Notes: generated from the letters alone by a model not told the origin. DNA of 64,000 nucleotides from Rhynchosporium graminicola (GCA_900074885.1 FJUW01000020.1:674844-738843), one strand, 5' to 3'. Shown: positions 46,101 through 58,368, counted from the first letter of the stretch. Translations and numbers: made by a program.

Positions 46101-47142
46101 CAGTTCTTTCTGCGCCTCACGTCATCAACATTCGCAAGGGCCAGGCAAAGAAATTCAATTGGAAGAAGGGTGGTCAGACGGTAGCGAAGGGTGTGTCTAA
46201 GGGTTTCAAGGGAGCTTTCGCTTCCGTGCAACAGGAACGCGGTCAACAGTGGCAAGGCCAGACAGGTGATAGTATTGGCCTGCCGTACAACATGACAGTC
46301 CAGGCGGTTGAAGCACCAGCAGTCACGACCCAACCTGGTAGCCTTACTCGAAATGGTTCGAATGACCCAAAACAGGGTGGGTTTGGTCTTTTCAAGAAAA
46401 ATACCACAATGCCGAAATCCATGTCCAGTGGTGGTTTGGCGGCTGCAGAGCCTCCATCGACGCTTTTCGGGTCTGAATTGGCTGAGAGAGCTGAGTACGA
46501 ACGTCGTCAGATTCCAAGTGTGGTGACTCGCTGTATTGAGGAAGTCGAATTGCGCGGAATGGATACAGAGGGAATTTACAGGAAGACTGGAGGAAGTGGC
46601 CAGCAAAAGATTGTGCAGGAAGGATTTGAGAGGATTGAGGATTTTGATATCTCAGACCCCGAGTTGGATATCACGGCTGTCACCAGTGTCTTGAAGCAAT
46701 ACTTCAGGAAACTCCCAACGCCACTTTTGACTTTCGACGTCTACGACCGAATCTTGGAATCCATCAGTAAGAATCTCATCTTTTGCTCATGCGCCCAGCT
46801 AATTGTATATCTAGCTATTGAAATTGACTCCGAAAGATGTGCTCATTTGAAGAGGACATTCTCAATGCTCCCTGATAAGCATCGTGACTGTCTCGAATTC
46901 CTGATGTTCCATCTCTCTCGAGTTGCGACTCGCGAAAGCGAAAATCTGGTAAGTCCCCCTGTATAGAATGAAGATTGAAATTTCCTAACAAAATCCAGAT
47001 GACTACAAAGAACTTGGCCGTAGTATTTGCGCCAACAATCATGCGAGATCACAGCCTGGAGCGCGAGATGACAGACATGCACTCCAAGAACACCGCCATG
47101 CAATTTATCATCGAGCACAGCCATGAGATATTCGCACAGTAA
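43129..47142 (+). CDS. LIM-domain Rho GTPase-activating protein (Lrg1/Rga type)
   Basis: Negative regulator of Rho/Cdc42-type GTPases in polarity, septation and wall synthesis. Exons 43129-43206, 43262-43292, 43422-46948 and 46999-47142. The third exon contains a probable extra 48-nt intron, 46767-46814 (GTAAGA ... CTAATTGTATATCTAG), that is a multiple of three and stop-free. Splicing it gives ITIEIDSERC and 1243 aa, retaining it 1259 aa. LIM1 begins CKGCGD (split by introns 1-2) and continues WHLNCFRCNTCG; LIM2 is YSCSACGNKIEDLAI...CFRCRNCK...FCMSCHES. Residues about 120-680 are disordered Ser/Pro-rich, 690-830 a coiled coil (QLRNSEQRVAELERQF, LEEKNQIIADRDRALVEF), and the RhoGAP domain begins FGSELAER with the Arg finger in DTEGIYRKTGG and ends NLAVVFAPTIMRD. 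A very long upstream region is described separately. Confidence 0.94.
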
Positions 47143-48002
47143 ATGGCTTCACTCAGCCCTTCTCTTTGGCTCGGAGCAGACATTTTTGTAATCCAACTTG
47201 TATATTTTGGCTCCCATTCCCGAGACGGTTGGGCATGGAATGCGAGGAGGCGTTTCCTTTGGATGGTGTGAGCGGACTGCTTTGTTTGTTTTTACAATTG
47301 GTGGCATGGCGGATAGATTTTCTTCTCATCCGCGAATCTTATATACTTTGGTGTTCATGATTAACTTTGATTTGCTGTGGAAAACTTTTGCTCACTGCTT
47401 CTCGACGTTGTGCGAAGGCTCCAAGTCGAGGATCGGCTTTTGCGTAGATTGATATCCAGATTCATATTTGCGAGAGAAGGAAGAGATGGGAACTCATGGA
47501 GGATGTGATAGGGGTACAGGGAAGTGATGATGGGTGTTACGAGGCAGTGCAAGAAAAAGTCTTTCTTGACCCATTAACTTAGGATGAGAGAGCATCAGAA
47601 GAAATGTATTTAGATACCTCGATGTCCTAAGATATTGTTTCCCTTGGTTCGGATTCCGCGAGTCCGTGATTTGAATTTGGTCTTGTGAAGTACCCAGGTA
47701 CTATGGTACATGCGATGTGATGCATTTCGAACGTTGACTTGTAAAACGAGTCGAGCACATGTAGCGGGTATCCTAAGTTGTGAATCTCCGGAGGAGTCTC
47801 GACCGATTTGGCGTTCTATCACAGACAGTGCTTGACCAAAAAAAAAATATGAGCAAAGTCATCTACATACTACAGAACATTGCTAACGAAAGAGGAAGGT
47901 TTACTTTTAGTGCCTCGTAACAAGCTTACGACCAAGTGTACAGATTTGTGAAGATTTTTCGGTTATATATTTTTGTATTAGGCTCCAGCTAACCAATCAT
48001 CA
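47143..48002. other. Intergenic, 3' flank of RhoGAP
   Basis: About 860 bp; AT-rich toward the tRNA with an A run at about 47838-47848. No gene seen. Confidence 0.45.
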
Positions 48003-48091
48003 GCCTTGATGGTCTAGCGGTATGATTCTCGCTTAGGGATTACTCTGAGTATGATTGCGAGAGGTCCCCGGTTCAATCCCGGGTCAAGGCC
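48003..48091 (+). tRNA. tRNA-Pro(AGG): tRNA-Pro (AGG) with a 17-nt intron
   Basis: Acceptor stem GCCTTGA (48003-48009) pairs with TCAAGGC (48084-48090), discriminator C at 48091. Box A TGGTCTAGCGG and box B GGTTCAATCCC are present. Anticodon stem CTCGC (48028-48032) pairs with GCGAG (48057-48061), anticodon AGG at 48035-48037, then G37. A 17-nt intron at about 48039-48055 sits one base 3' of the anticodon, the canonical eukaryotic position. T-stem CCCGG/CCGGG pairs well. A TTTT run about 38 bp downstream may end transcription. Confidence 0.95.
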
Positions 48092-50083
48092 TGAACATTA
48101 CTTTAATTGATTCCGGAGTAGTGTTTACTTTTGATGTTTCCGGGGGGTTGGAGTTGACTTTTATATAGAAAGAAGCTGGGCTTGACTGAGTGAGGGTGTT
48201 TAGTTCTCGACTTGTACCTTTGGGCCGTTCATTTGCTGCTGGTGGAACAATAAGTGACATATTGGTACTACTTGCGAAGCCAATTATAATTAATAGGAGG
48301 TGCTTCTAAAGGCGCGAACCTAGAGATAGAGGTTTCGAAGTTATAGTTGAGATTTCTGGACCTTTTTTTTTGGTCTGTGCTGTGGGGGTGCTTTTGGGAA
48401 AGATCTAAGCGAACCCCTCGCTTAGTTTGGATGCAGTAAACACGATTCTCATGCAATCTGCAGGAGCTTCTTGAATAATTAAGCAGCGGGGGGGCCGTGA
48501 GGGTCGTAGATGAGATACTTTATTGAGTTTTGTGGGAAATTATAGTTGTATCTACTAGTTTTTTTTATTTCTCCCTTAGTGGCGCAGAGAGCACTGCTCT
48601 TGGCCGGTTGAATATTGAGTCTACCTCGCTTGGAGCTTGAAGGATCCGAGAGATGAGAGACGAGGACGAGGTTAGTAATGCTCGCATTAGGAATAGTCGA
48701 TCGATGCTATTGATTTTATTAAAAGATATACTATTGAAGAGGTAGTCCCTTTACAATTCTCCGGACGCGGTGTGTAATTTTATATTGTTAATTGGCCAGG
48801 ACCGGATAGTAGAAGTGAATATGTTAAGGTGATATGACCTTGATATGTTGTATAACTTCCTGTCGTCGGAAAAACCATCCTGACTTCGATGAGTCTGAGG
48901 AGATTCACTTCATCTCCCTAAAAGACCAAGCCTTTCCATTCGGGCATCATCGACCACTCGCCTTATTTATCACTACGCCTCCCACGGCCATCACCTCGCT
49001 AGGCTCACTCTTTGTTTCGTTCGAGTTAGCAACACGTGAACGACGCCGTGCGATTTGAACTTACTTCGGGAAAGACTTCGTTCGAATCCAGAACGAATCC
49101 ATTTTCTGGCTCCTGATAGCCTTAGGCGGTCTTCGCATCGTCCTGTTCTTGGCTGGTCTCCTCTGCTTGAGGACATGGATTGGACTCGTGACGTGAGAGT
49201 GATTCTCGACTCAAATTCCCGAAGCAGTTTTGTGACTTTTGATTGTCCACCATTCGAGATCGTGGTTAGGTCTAGTGACATTGAACATGAATATTTCGTC
49301 GATGTAAATTCGGTAGGTGGTATGCTGACTTTAAGAGCTCCCTAGATCCAAGGTCGTGGAATTTTTTGGTAACTTTAAATTCTTACTTTAGGCAAGATCA
49401 TAGGTTGATTTTTTAATGTTGAGTATTCCATAAAACTTCTTGGTATTACAAGTCTGGCTTGACATGCCGTGCCCAGACTGAGCATATTTTCATCAAAGTT
49501 TTGTCACTCATAGATGTTGTTGTGCTCATCAGCACCCTTCTCTTCCTTCTAGCACCTTTTCGTGAAGACCTGGAGGATAAGTAATGTTGGCTTCGCTCAG
49601 TAACCACATTTTGCTTCGTTGACAGTCTATACCACCTCCAAGTGTTGACTTCTGGCTGTAGCTTATAGCTTCACAGGCTTTACGATTTATATATTCTCAT
49701 TGCTGCCTTGACTGTTTGGTTATTGCTTTCCTTTCTACCTTTCTACCACTCACCTCTACAGACGGGAAACTTAGCCCACCTCGTGCTCATAGCCTTATTA
49801 GCAACCTTGCAACCTCATCTACCCTCTACATTCGTCGTTTGTCTTCAACCTTTCTATGATATTAGACCATTTCTCTTCTATCATAATCTCATTTGTTTTT
49901 GAGTCAGTGAAATTTCTCGCCTTCACTACCAATTATCCTTATTCACTTCTGCCAAAAACCAGCTGGCCATAACTACTTCCTGCCATAAATTGCTCGATTT
50001 CTGCAAACATCTCTTGCTGTCCACCAGATCACAGCGACGAGACTGCTCCATCTCGATTATCGATCAAGGCTAGGGGCGAGACA
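48092..50083. other. Intergenic, nothing recognised
   Basis: About 2 kb between the tRNA and the next gene. Small ORFs at 48834-49058 and 49055-49345 overlap in different frames and show no domain; an exon pair of an unknown small gene cannot be excluded. The last ~400 bp are T/C-rich leader-like sequence before the ATG at 50084. Confidence 0.45.
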
Positions 50084-51057
50084 ATGCCTCCTAAAACAAA
50101 TTTACGAGGCTTCCTCCGCAAAGACATTCGTCGGAATAAGATCACAACTGCACCTCTCAAAGGCCGCACCCTTGCTTTTCCAAAGCCAGTAACTGAAGAG
50201 GCTAATGAGCTTGATTATCCCTTCGATGAGGATATCACGGAATCGAAGGAGAATAATCCAGGATCAAAGCCAGACAGCATGTCTGTAAAGCCAATTGTCA
50301 AGGAAATGACCATGGAACAGAAGCGTCAGGAAATTTTGCAGCAGTTCATATCGAAAAGCAACGAAACCAGAATGTTTACTCGGAAGGATACGAATACAGA
50401 GAGCCTATTTTTGAAAGGGCTGAAGAAGGATCTTGAAGAGCTTGTCACACGAGAGGAACAGGCGAGCCGTGAAGAGAAATCGAAGCTCCGACTCGAAAAA
50501 AGCACTCTAATTCGAAAGATCACCAGTGTTGAGACTGAGGAGAAAGGCAACAGAGCGAGACAATTAAAATGTAATTGTCCTTGAGATGCTTCAAATTAGC
50601 TTCCTGACTCAATCTTCTAGCGAACCTCGATGAGTTCTCGAGATGTCTCCCAGCTTGTACATCCGAGGAGAAGAATACTACGAAGGCCAAAGCCAAGCAA
50701 ATTGCTAAGGCATTCGCAGGGTTTGAAGTGAATTCCGATCACATTGATTCTTGCATTGTTTTGCTGACATTGACATCTGCTAAGAAAACCCCATCGAAAC
50801 GAAATCGCGAAAATACCGATAATGATCTCGATGGTGAGGAGAGACTACGGATGGGCAAGTCTTACAAGCGGCCGGCTATGGAAGTCACGGGCCACTGGGG
50901 AATGACTGTACATGATTACTTTCCTGATTTTGAGGGAAACGGTTTAGATCGGGATGCTCTAACTGCCGAAGAGAAATTGCTGAATCGTAGGGAGCTAGCG
51001 GAGTTAGGAGAGGCCCTGGCTAAAGCTGAGCGGAAAAAGAGATTGCTGGAAAAGTAG
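50084..51057 (+). CDS. Uncharacterised charged coiled-coil protein
   Basis: Not recognised. Exons 50084-50570 and 50621-51057 (50-nt intron, GTAATT...TCTAG), 307 aa. N-terminus MPPKTNLRGFLRKDIRRNK is basic and followed by GRTLAFPKPV and an acidic patch (DYPFDEDITESKENN). Residues about 70-170 are helical and highly charged (MEQKRQEILQQF, LKKDLEELVTREEQASREEKSKL), suggesting a coiled coil. The middle has a Cys-containing conserved-looking segment (FSRCLPACTSEE) and a globular-looking stretch FAGFEVNSDHIDSCIVLLTL. The C-terminus again is charged helix (LLNRRELAELGEALAKAERKKR). No signal peptide or membrane segment. A nuclear or cytoskeletal role is only a guess. The exon join keeps phase and a sensible sequence (RQLKSNLDEF). 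Confidence 0.75.
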
Positions 51058-51528
51058 GGGCGGCACTTGGCAGGTTCTGGGTCAATTGATAGGCGACTGT
51101 ATTTGTAATACGTTGATTTTCTCTTGGCTGGAAGGAAATATCAATAATTCATCATTGAAAGGTGACCGTTAATAGTCGGTCACGTGGATCAAAAACAAAA
51201 TCACAAGGTGAAAAGCCATATCTTTAAACGTTGAACGTCAAATATTGATATGAGTTGATGACTATACCATAATGTGGTCATACAAATGTGAAACAATAAC
51301 AGGCCGCTGCGCATAGTGCGCTTTGAACCCCCGCGATGAATGATAGTATTCATACGATAGCGTAATACTAGGTCACGTTACCTACTATGCAACACTGGAT
51401 TTCATTTAAGCCAGCTAGATTGTTGACAATAAAGGCAATCACGTCGCGCAACCTGCGACATTCACTCCGAACATACTCGCTACTGCCCAAATCAGGCACC
51501 CGCTTGCGATTTTCTATAGACTGCGCTC
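51058..51528. other. Intergenic / leader of the SANT-like gene
   Basis: About 470 bp with no supported gene. An ORF starting at 51387 overlaps the next gene in another frame and is not supported. Confidence 0.4.
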
Positions 51529-53651
51529 ATGTTCGTCGCAATCAATGCCAACACACCAGCCACGGTGCCGCGTCTAGAAACATCAAGATCACGGTCACCA
51601 ATCGCTGCCAATATGGATTCCAATCCATCGTCTCCACACCCTATGGACAGTCTGAGAGTGAAGCCACTTTCGTGGACTGACGATCACAAAGAAAAATTTC
51701 AGGAGATAATCACGTCTCTTGGTAGCACAGTCGGCACTACAGGTGCGCCAACAAGCCATGCTCAACTCTTCGACTTGGCGTCCAAGAAACTCGCCGATCT
51801 CGGTATCATTAAATCTACCACGCAATGCAAAGACAAATGGTATCGGATGTCAAACAGAGCTGAGAATGAGGCTTTATTTAATTTCACTAGGGGCGGGTCC
51901 AAGCATGGTACATTTGGGGACGACAAACTTGAAGTCGTGGAGCCTGTGGCTGAGGAACCTTTAGATTCCAATTTTGCCCAAGATGAGGATTCACTCATTG
52001 CCGGAAACCGCGATGAGATTAATGCAGATAGCAATGATGTATCTGGTCATAGATCCACAATGCGCTGGGATGATAGAGAACGTGACTTTCTCATTGAGCT
52101 GGTCAGAGGTAGACGTGAACTAGAGCTTCAGGACACCACTCAACCTGTGTTCAACGCTGGCCAGCTATTCAAGTACGCATCCACCGAGTTGCAGAAACAA
52201 TACGGTATCGAACGAACGGTCAGCTCCTGCACGATCTTTTGGCGACGAAACGTTGCTGGCACATTCGGATTTGGCTCGGGGAACGAGGCTACAAAATTAT
52301 TGCCTGGCTCAAATAGTGCTAGCAAAACCATGAAGATAGAAGAGGCACCGAGCATGACTTTGAGGGAGACGCCGACAAAGTCAAAGCGATTACAAAACAG
52401 CCTCCAGGAACCTCAATCACCCAAAGAAGCAAAGCAACCAAAGCCACCAAAGCCCGCCGCGAGAGCCTCATCACCAAAGCTTGGCCGCAAGTTTACCACG
52501 GCTCAAAAGGAAGCTTTAGCGGCAGAAGCTGAAAAGGGATTAAATCCTAGTCAAGAGGTCAGAGCACGACTTGTTCAAGAGCTTAACTTGACTGGACAAC
52601 AGGTCTCTGTAAGCAATGTTCTCTACACAAGGTTATCCTCGCTGACATTACATCCTAGGGGTACTTTGGTAACGCTCGCTTCAAGGCTAGGAAGCTAGAA
52701 CTGATGGAAACTCCTAAGGAAGCCGATGGTGACGAAGGAGCTGACGAGGACGTTTCTCCAATGTCTATAACAGCCCAAGACAGTGGTGCTCCAGACAGTG
52801 AGGTCAAGAAGAGAAAATATAGAAAGCGCAAGCACCCAACGTCTATTGATTCTGATGATGAGCCGCTGTTGGCGCCCTTGATCAAGCATGCACCTCAGAG
52901 TGTTGATTCTGATGCCAGCTTTGGAGTGGAGGAGAAAGTTTACGGAGTAAGTGCTTAAAATCATGCGCTAAAATTCCTCCAGTAAAACAGTGCTAATGTA
53001 AAATATGCACAGAGCCGCCCTGGAATGCTCAGGCGCAAAGCTCCTGTACGTGACCCATCGTTGCCGTTCCTGCCACCACCAAGCTACGAGGACTCAATGC
53101 TAAAGGCATCGCCAAATCCATATGGTTCCCCACGCAACCCCCCTCACTTGTCACGTTCTCCGCTACCTACAGAACCAACTCGATCATCCAGTTCACGTCT
53201 TTCTCTAGAACCTTTGGCCGCAGCAAGCTCATCTCTCCGCGATTCAAATGCCAGTGCCCAAGGATCCATTACGTCAAATACAGCACCTGCCTCGGCAACC
53301 TCAGCAGCAACTCCAAACGTCCTATTAAACCTCCCACCCCCTGCCGACGATCAACAGATGGAGAGTATTCTTGCCTCTAAAGTCAGTCGAATTGATGAAG
53401 AAATGTCTGTATTGTTGAAGAGAATCGACGATCAAACGGTCAGTATACAAGCCGATCAAGAAGCAATCAATGATCTCGATCGCCAAAATCAGGTCATACA
53501 AGCTAGGAGAGCTGCTGCACTTGCTGCTCGGCAGCAGAAGGAAGTGACACGGGCGGAGTACTCAAACCGAATTCAGGTTCTGGGAAACAGAAAGTCTCAA
53601 ATTGCTAATGCTCTGAGGGATCTCAAAGCTGCTTTCGAAGACGATAATTAA
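51529..53651 (+). CDS. Nuclear protein with two SANT/Myb-like domains, a homeobox-like helix and a coiled-coil tail
   Basis: Probably DNA-binding. Exons 51529-52608, 52659-52946 and 53013-53651; all in phase, 668 aa. ATG 51613 (MDSNPSS) is an equally good start. Residues about 43-110 (LSWTDDHKEKFQEIITSLG...QCKDKWYRM) and about 178-245 (MRWDDRERDFLIELVRG...SSCTIFWRRNVA) look like Myb/SANT or MADF-type modules, with tryptophan spacing and a final K/RxxW-type helix. Residues about 315-375 (KLGRKFTTAQKEALAAEAEKGLNPSQ then QQVSGYFGNARFKARKLE) resemble a homeodomain, with the recognition helix reading YFGNARFKARK instead of WFxNRRxK. It is split by intron 1, whose removal creates that helix. Then comes an NLS-like KKRKYRKRKHP, a Ser/Pro-rich linker and a C-terminal coiled coil (LASKVSRIDEEMSVLLKRIDD...). 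Targets are unknown. Confidence 0.8.
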
Positions 53652-54328
53652 GAAGAAGTCCAAATTCGACACGGGTCTTACTTGATATAGGCTGGTGTGT
53701 AGCAGCAGGACTTTAGAACGAGTGAATCGTACGGTGTACTGGTATTAAGGCTCTTGGTCTGGCACATAAGAGATGCATCAATCTACGAGAGAAGTGGTCT
53801 GTGGTCTTTTGCGATGCGAGATCATATTCGCACTGGTTCCCAACAAGGATCTTCCTTCCCCAGCGAGATGGGGGACCATGATGTATGATAGGGACAACAC
53901 TTACATAATGGCGGTGATTTTGCTTGCATCTGGCGCCTTCGTATTGGGCTAGGTGGCCGGTAATTGTAAGAAGCATAGTTGTAAAGTAGTCATCAATGAA
54001 AGTTTGAAAAAAAAATATTAATGTGCTTCCATTTCTTAAGGTTCTTTTTAGTTTTGTGCTCTAATTTGTTTTCTATACCATTCTGGGAGGTCGCCCTCAC
54101 TGCCATGTATTTGAAAATTTATTTCACAATAAATGAGTTGCTGGCTTAGTTGTTAGCTCTTCATTTCAGCTGTTGTTATTGTCAGCCCCCAAACCAATAC
54201 GCTGAATGTCATCTACACATGACATCGCGTTGTCTATCACAACGGGTCCTCCAGCAACTTGATATAATCACATCCCAGCAGTCTTGCATAAACGCCCGTA
54301 ATCTTTCCAAACACCGACCTTCATTCTG
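53652..54328. other. Intergenic between convergent genes
   Basis: About 680 bp: 3' flanks of the SANT-like gene (+) and FYV7 (-). An A run near 54006-54015; no gene. Confidence 0.45.
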
Positions 54329-55025
54329 TCAACTCCCCACCATCCTCTTGACTCTCTCCAACAGAACCTGACTCTCCTTGCCCAACTTCCTCTGCCCATT
54401 CTTTCCCCCTGTCCTCGCCTTCCCCATCATCCTCCTCCACCGTTCCCTCTCCTCAATCTTCTCCTTCTTCTCCTTATCCCTCCTCTCGAACTCCCTCCTC
54501 CTCGCTTCCGCCTCCGCTTTCTGCTGTTCCGCAAATGCTTGTTCCTTCTCGAAATATGCTGGTTTCTTCCCTCTCCTCAGCTGCTGTTGCGGTCGCTGCG
54601 AATTCGATCCTGGGTTCGTTTTTGAAAATAATTCGTCTTGGCTAGGTAGTATGGAGGCTTTGACTGGTGCGTCGAGCATGGCTTGTCGATCGGGATGTAG
54701 TTCTTGAGAAGCGGGCTCGACGGCTTCGTAGGAAACCGTTTGGGCGGGGAGGTCGGCTTGTGCTTTTATTTTGGCGTAGGATTTCTTTATTTTGGCTTTT
54801 TGAATGAGGTCTTTTTTGATTTTGATTACTTGGAGGCTAAGTCAGTATATTTTGCGATTGTGTAGACATTGTTTGTAGTTTGCGACTGGGTTAAAATGCA
54901 GAGCGCGTACCTTTTCTCCGGTGCACTCCATCTGGAAGGTTGTCGGGACCGACCTTGAAGCCAGGTCGATGCTTTTTAGCCTTTGGATCTGATGCTCTAT
55001 CTTCTGCTGGTCGTTTGGAAGCCAT
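54329..55025 (-). CDS. fyv7: rRNA-processing protein Fyv7
   Basis: Small nucleolar protein needed for pre-18S rRNA processing. Exons 55025-54911 and 54828-54329, 204 aa. Exon 1 encodes [20 protein letters not shown] then [18 protein letters not shown]; exon 2 continues [22 protein letters not shown], matching the conserved Fyv7 basic motif. The C-terminal half is a long charged helix ([22 protein letters not shown]...[17 protein letters not shown]). The only phase-preserving join uses an AAG acceptor (54829-54831) a few bases beyond a TAG that would lead into a stop. The start ATG 55025 follows ATTATA. The gene is tail-to-tail with the SANT-like gene and head-to-head with the Atos gene. Confidence 0.85.
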
Positions 55026-55618
55026 TATAATTGTGTGTTGCTCGCGGTCGTGAGTATGATCAATCGTTTTTGAAATTGGCTATCTCGTCCAAAGATTGGA
55101 AGCTGAAAAAGACTGCTGGGATATCAGTCTGACTGATGTAGAAGCGGCCGCTAGACGAGCCCGCTCTGCTACGTGCAGGTGGGTACCGATATTATAACAA
55201 CCTAGAATCCTTACAAGCGTCTGTCACTGACGATTTCCTCCGATAAAGATAAAGATTATGCACCATTAGCACTTGTAGTCTACCTACTATGTATCTTCCT
55301 GCTCCATTCCTCCGTCAAACAACATTTGATTCCTGACTATTTTGATCTGTGACAGCTCCTGTATTCGCTTATTGCTTTTCCTTCCCGGGAAGTGAAACAG
55401 CTCCATACTCAGCATTGAGTCATTTTATGAAAGTTCTGACAGCTGCACGAGCAACTACAAAGAGAAGCAAGCGCCCCAGCCGTCCCCCGCTTATTACCAA
55501 CGACTCAAGCATCCACTGTACTTGCAGTGGCTTCACCGACTTCTACTTGTTCTCATAAGCTCCATATCTATACGATGTATGTATGACAGTGACAGGAGCA
55601 TTTTGAAATAGCTTCAAA
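55026..55618. promoter_or_regulatory. Divergent promoter region, fyv7 / Atos-family gene
   Basis: About 590 bp between divergent starts. CGGCCGC at about 55145; no coding exon recognised. Confidence 0.4.
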
Positions 55619-58080
55619 ATGCCCATATTTCAAGATGACTTCGGCAGCAGTCAAGGTACACCGCCGGCCAAGAGTGCCATACCTCGACGGTCGATGTCAC
55701 CGGAAGGTGGGAATACGATGGAGAGGAAGAGCTCGGAGGATAGTATACGGACAGACCTATGCGAAGGGCATATTCCGGATACTCCAGAAGAAGGACGATC
55801 TTTAGCAGCACCTGGTCTGACATCCAATTTTATATACGCAAAGACTGGTACATCGGACAGAAGCGAGCGTATAGAAAGATTGAAGCGGGGGGAGAGCACA
55901 GCTTGGTTGCCGAATCGCAATGTATGATGCGTTTCCCTCGTCAATTTTAAGCACACTTACTCACATCATTCTAGTTGGAAAGTCTCATTCAAGACTATGA
56001 CCAAATTCCAGGGAAGCCTTTTGCCAGTGCCTCCAATCCCTCGCCGTTATTACCTTCGCCCGAGATGCAACATACGCAGCGTCCCTCCACAAGCGAGCGA
56101 GAAAGGAATCAGGCTGGATTGCAGATTGAAAGACCGCGGTCTGCATTGCATAGCGGTGATTTTACGGAAGGCTTGCGGCAGGCAAATGATAGGGGTTTGT
56201 TACAACCGCACTCATCCCTAAGCAGGTCGGAGCAGGCTTCCTGGATTGCTACTTCGCCCCCTCGAGACTTCTCTCCCTTTCAACTCGACTCACGATTCCC
56301 TGCTCCAGAATCATCCTATCATTCGCGGTCTCGAGCACCTTCATTGTCTTCGTCATTTTCGTCTAGTTTCATATTGAAGCCTCCAACGAGTCCTTTGGTT
56401 CAATCGGAAAGTAATGAAGACTTGGACATGTCTTCGGGTATGAACCCGATGAATATTACACCATCCAATCAAAGACATCATCGACGATATACTTTACAAT
56501 CGGCTCATTCAATGCACTCCACGCCTTCAACGCCAGGAACAACATCTTTCAACCGCCCCGTGCCGTCTCTGAAGAGGGACAGCACGTGTCCTTACCAGGC
56601 TCACCAGCCGCGACGATCACTCACGTCCAACTTAATACCACAATCGTCTACACCCCAGACACCACAACTCTCAAAGTCGAGAAGACCCTCTTATACATCG
56701 GAGAGCTCACCACTTCACCACGCATCCATGGTCGGGTCATATGAAGAGAGTATTCTCCGCGGCCGAATGTCGACGAATCCATCAAGACCTCTAGATTTTG
56801 TGGCCCAAATCGGCGTTTTGGGTCTTGGTGAATGCAAACCAAACCTTCGCTGCCCAGCTCATGTGACAATACCCTTCCCTGCGGTATTCTACAGCTATGA
56901 AAGTACGAGTCACGGCCGTACACCAAAATCGGAAGATGGACCAAGTCCATATGTCGGCCAAATAGACCTTGAAAATAGTCTTCCAAATCCTGATGAGGCC
57001 AGGGAAATGAGGCGGAAGCGAATCGGCAACTTACCTCGCGATCGTACAGCGGATATCGATATGGCTGATGGGCCAAGCACAGCCATGCCATCGGAACGTG
57101 AGATGCGCAGGGCCAAGAAGCAGAAGAGGAGGTCAACTTCGCCCAGAGCACCACCAGGCGGTAGTTACAGACTTCCTGAAAAGGGTCAACTACAGATCAT
57201 CATCAAAAACCCCAACAAAACTGCTGTTAAATTGTTTCTCGTCCCCTACGATCTCACTGGTATGGAACCTGGTACCAAAACATTTCTTCGCCAACGAAGC
57301 TATTCTGCTGGCCCAATCATTGATATGCCAATCTCTGTCGCACAATTAGGTCCATTAGATCGTCCAATATTACGCTACCTGATTCATCTGCATATATGCT
57401 CACCATTTCGAGGTCGATTTTATCTTTACAAAAGCATTAGAGTCGTTTTCGCGAATCGCGTTCCAGATGGCAAGGAAAAGTTAAGAAACGAGATATCATT
57501 GCCTGAACCACGTTTCAGTACCTACAAGCCTGTTCGAGACTCTAGTCTTGGCCTTGCTCTTAACAGCGGTGCAGGCGCAACTCTAGCAGCCGACAAAGCC
57601 TTTCGAAGACGATCTTCGGGGTTTCCTCTTGGTCAGTTGAATCGAGCTTTCGATTCGATGGATGGGATTACATCAGCTTTGGAGACTGGATTTAGAAGCG
57701 GATCGGCTTTGGAAATTGGGTGGGGTACGAGCACTGCACCTGTCCAACCAATTCCCTTCTCCCTGCTCAGCAAAGCTGCCCGAGGAGAAACCAATCCCAG
57801 TCCAGATAGACGGATTGACGTCCAGTCTCCTTCTTCAGGGAAGAATAGTCAGCCCCCAATGTCCCGAGTGTCTGGGACAGCGATGTCCTGGAACAGCGAT
57901 AGCACAAGTGCCGGCATTAGCGGGTATGACAAGCTCAGCAGGGGGGATGCTGGATACGGTGGGAATTTTCTTACTGGATCTCCTGATAGCAAAGTAGTGT
58001 CTGAAGGTCTTCTTGCGAAGAGGTTGAGGGATCTAGGTGTAGGGCTGAAAAGCCCACAAGATGAGTTAGATGATTTGTGA
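55619..58080 (+). CDS. Atos-family protein (DUF4210 plus chromosome-segregation-like domain)
   Basis: Conserved eukaryotic family (animal FAM214/Atos; fungal members are linked to meiosis or transcription); molecular role unclear. Exons 55619-55921 and 55975-58080, 53-nt intron, 802 aa. Residues 1-340 are disordered Ser/Pro-rich. The DUF4210-type motif is VGSYEESILRGRMS, then DFVAQIGVLGLGECKPNL and HVTIPFPAVFYSYE at about 355-420. The second domain, at about 500-620, has GQLQIIIKNPNKTAVKLFLV, YDLTGMEPGTKTFLRQRSY and LIHLHICSPFRGRFYLYKSI, then VVFANRVPDGKEKLRNE. These are the hallmark blocks of the family. The tail is again disordered. The family is recognised with good confidence; any specific function is inference. 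Confidence 0.9.
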
Positions 58081-58368
58081 TTGAGAGCCTTTACCGGAGT
58101 AAATTGTTTACAGGAATACCCGGATTGGATAGGAGTATGCGAGTCTAGTTTGCATAGCGAGTAAGGAGTTTTCGTTGGCTAGAATTATTGGCATTGTTTG
58201 AATCGGCATTGTACCCTTTGTTATTTATCCACTTCCACATATCCACATTACAACACCAAATATCGATACATGAAATCTCAACTTACATCTCACATTCTTC
58301 TTCCAAAAATTATCGAGTAAGTATACAGAAAAAACATATCCGTGCATCCATCCACTGCCTCGGGATCC

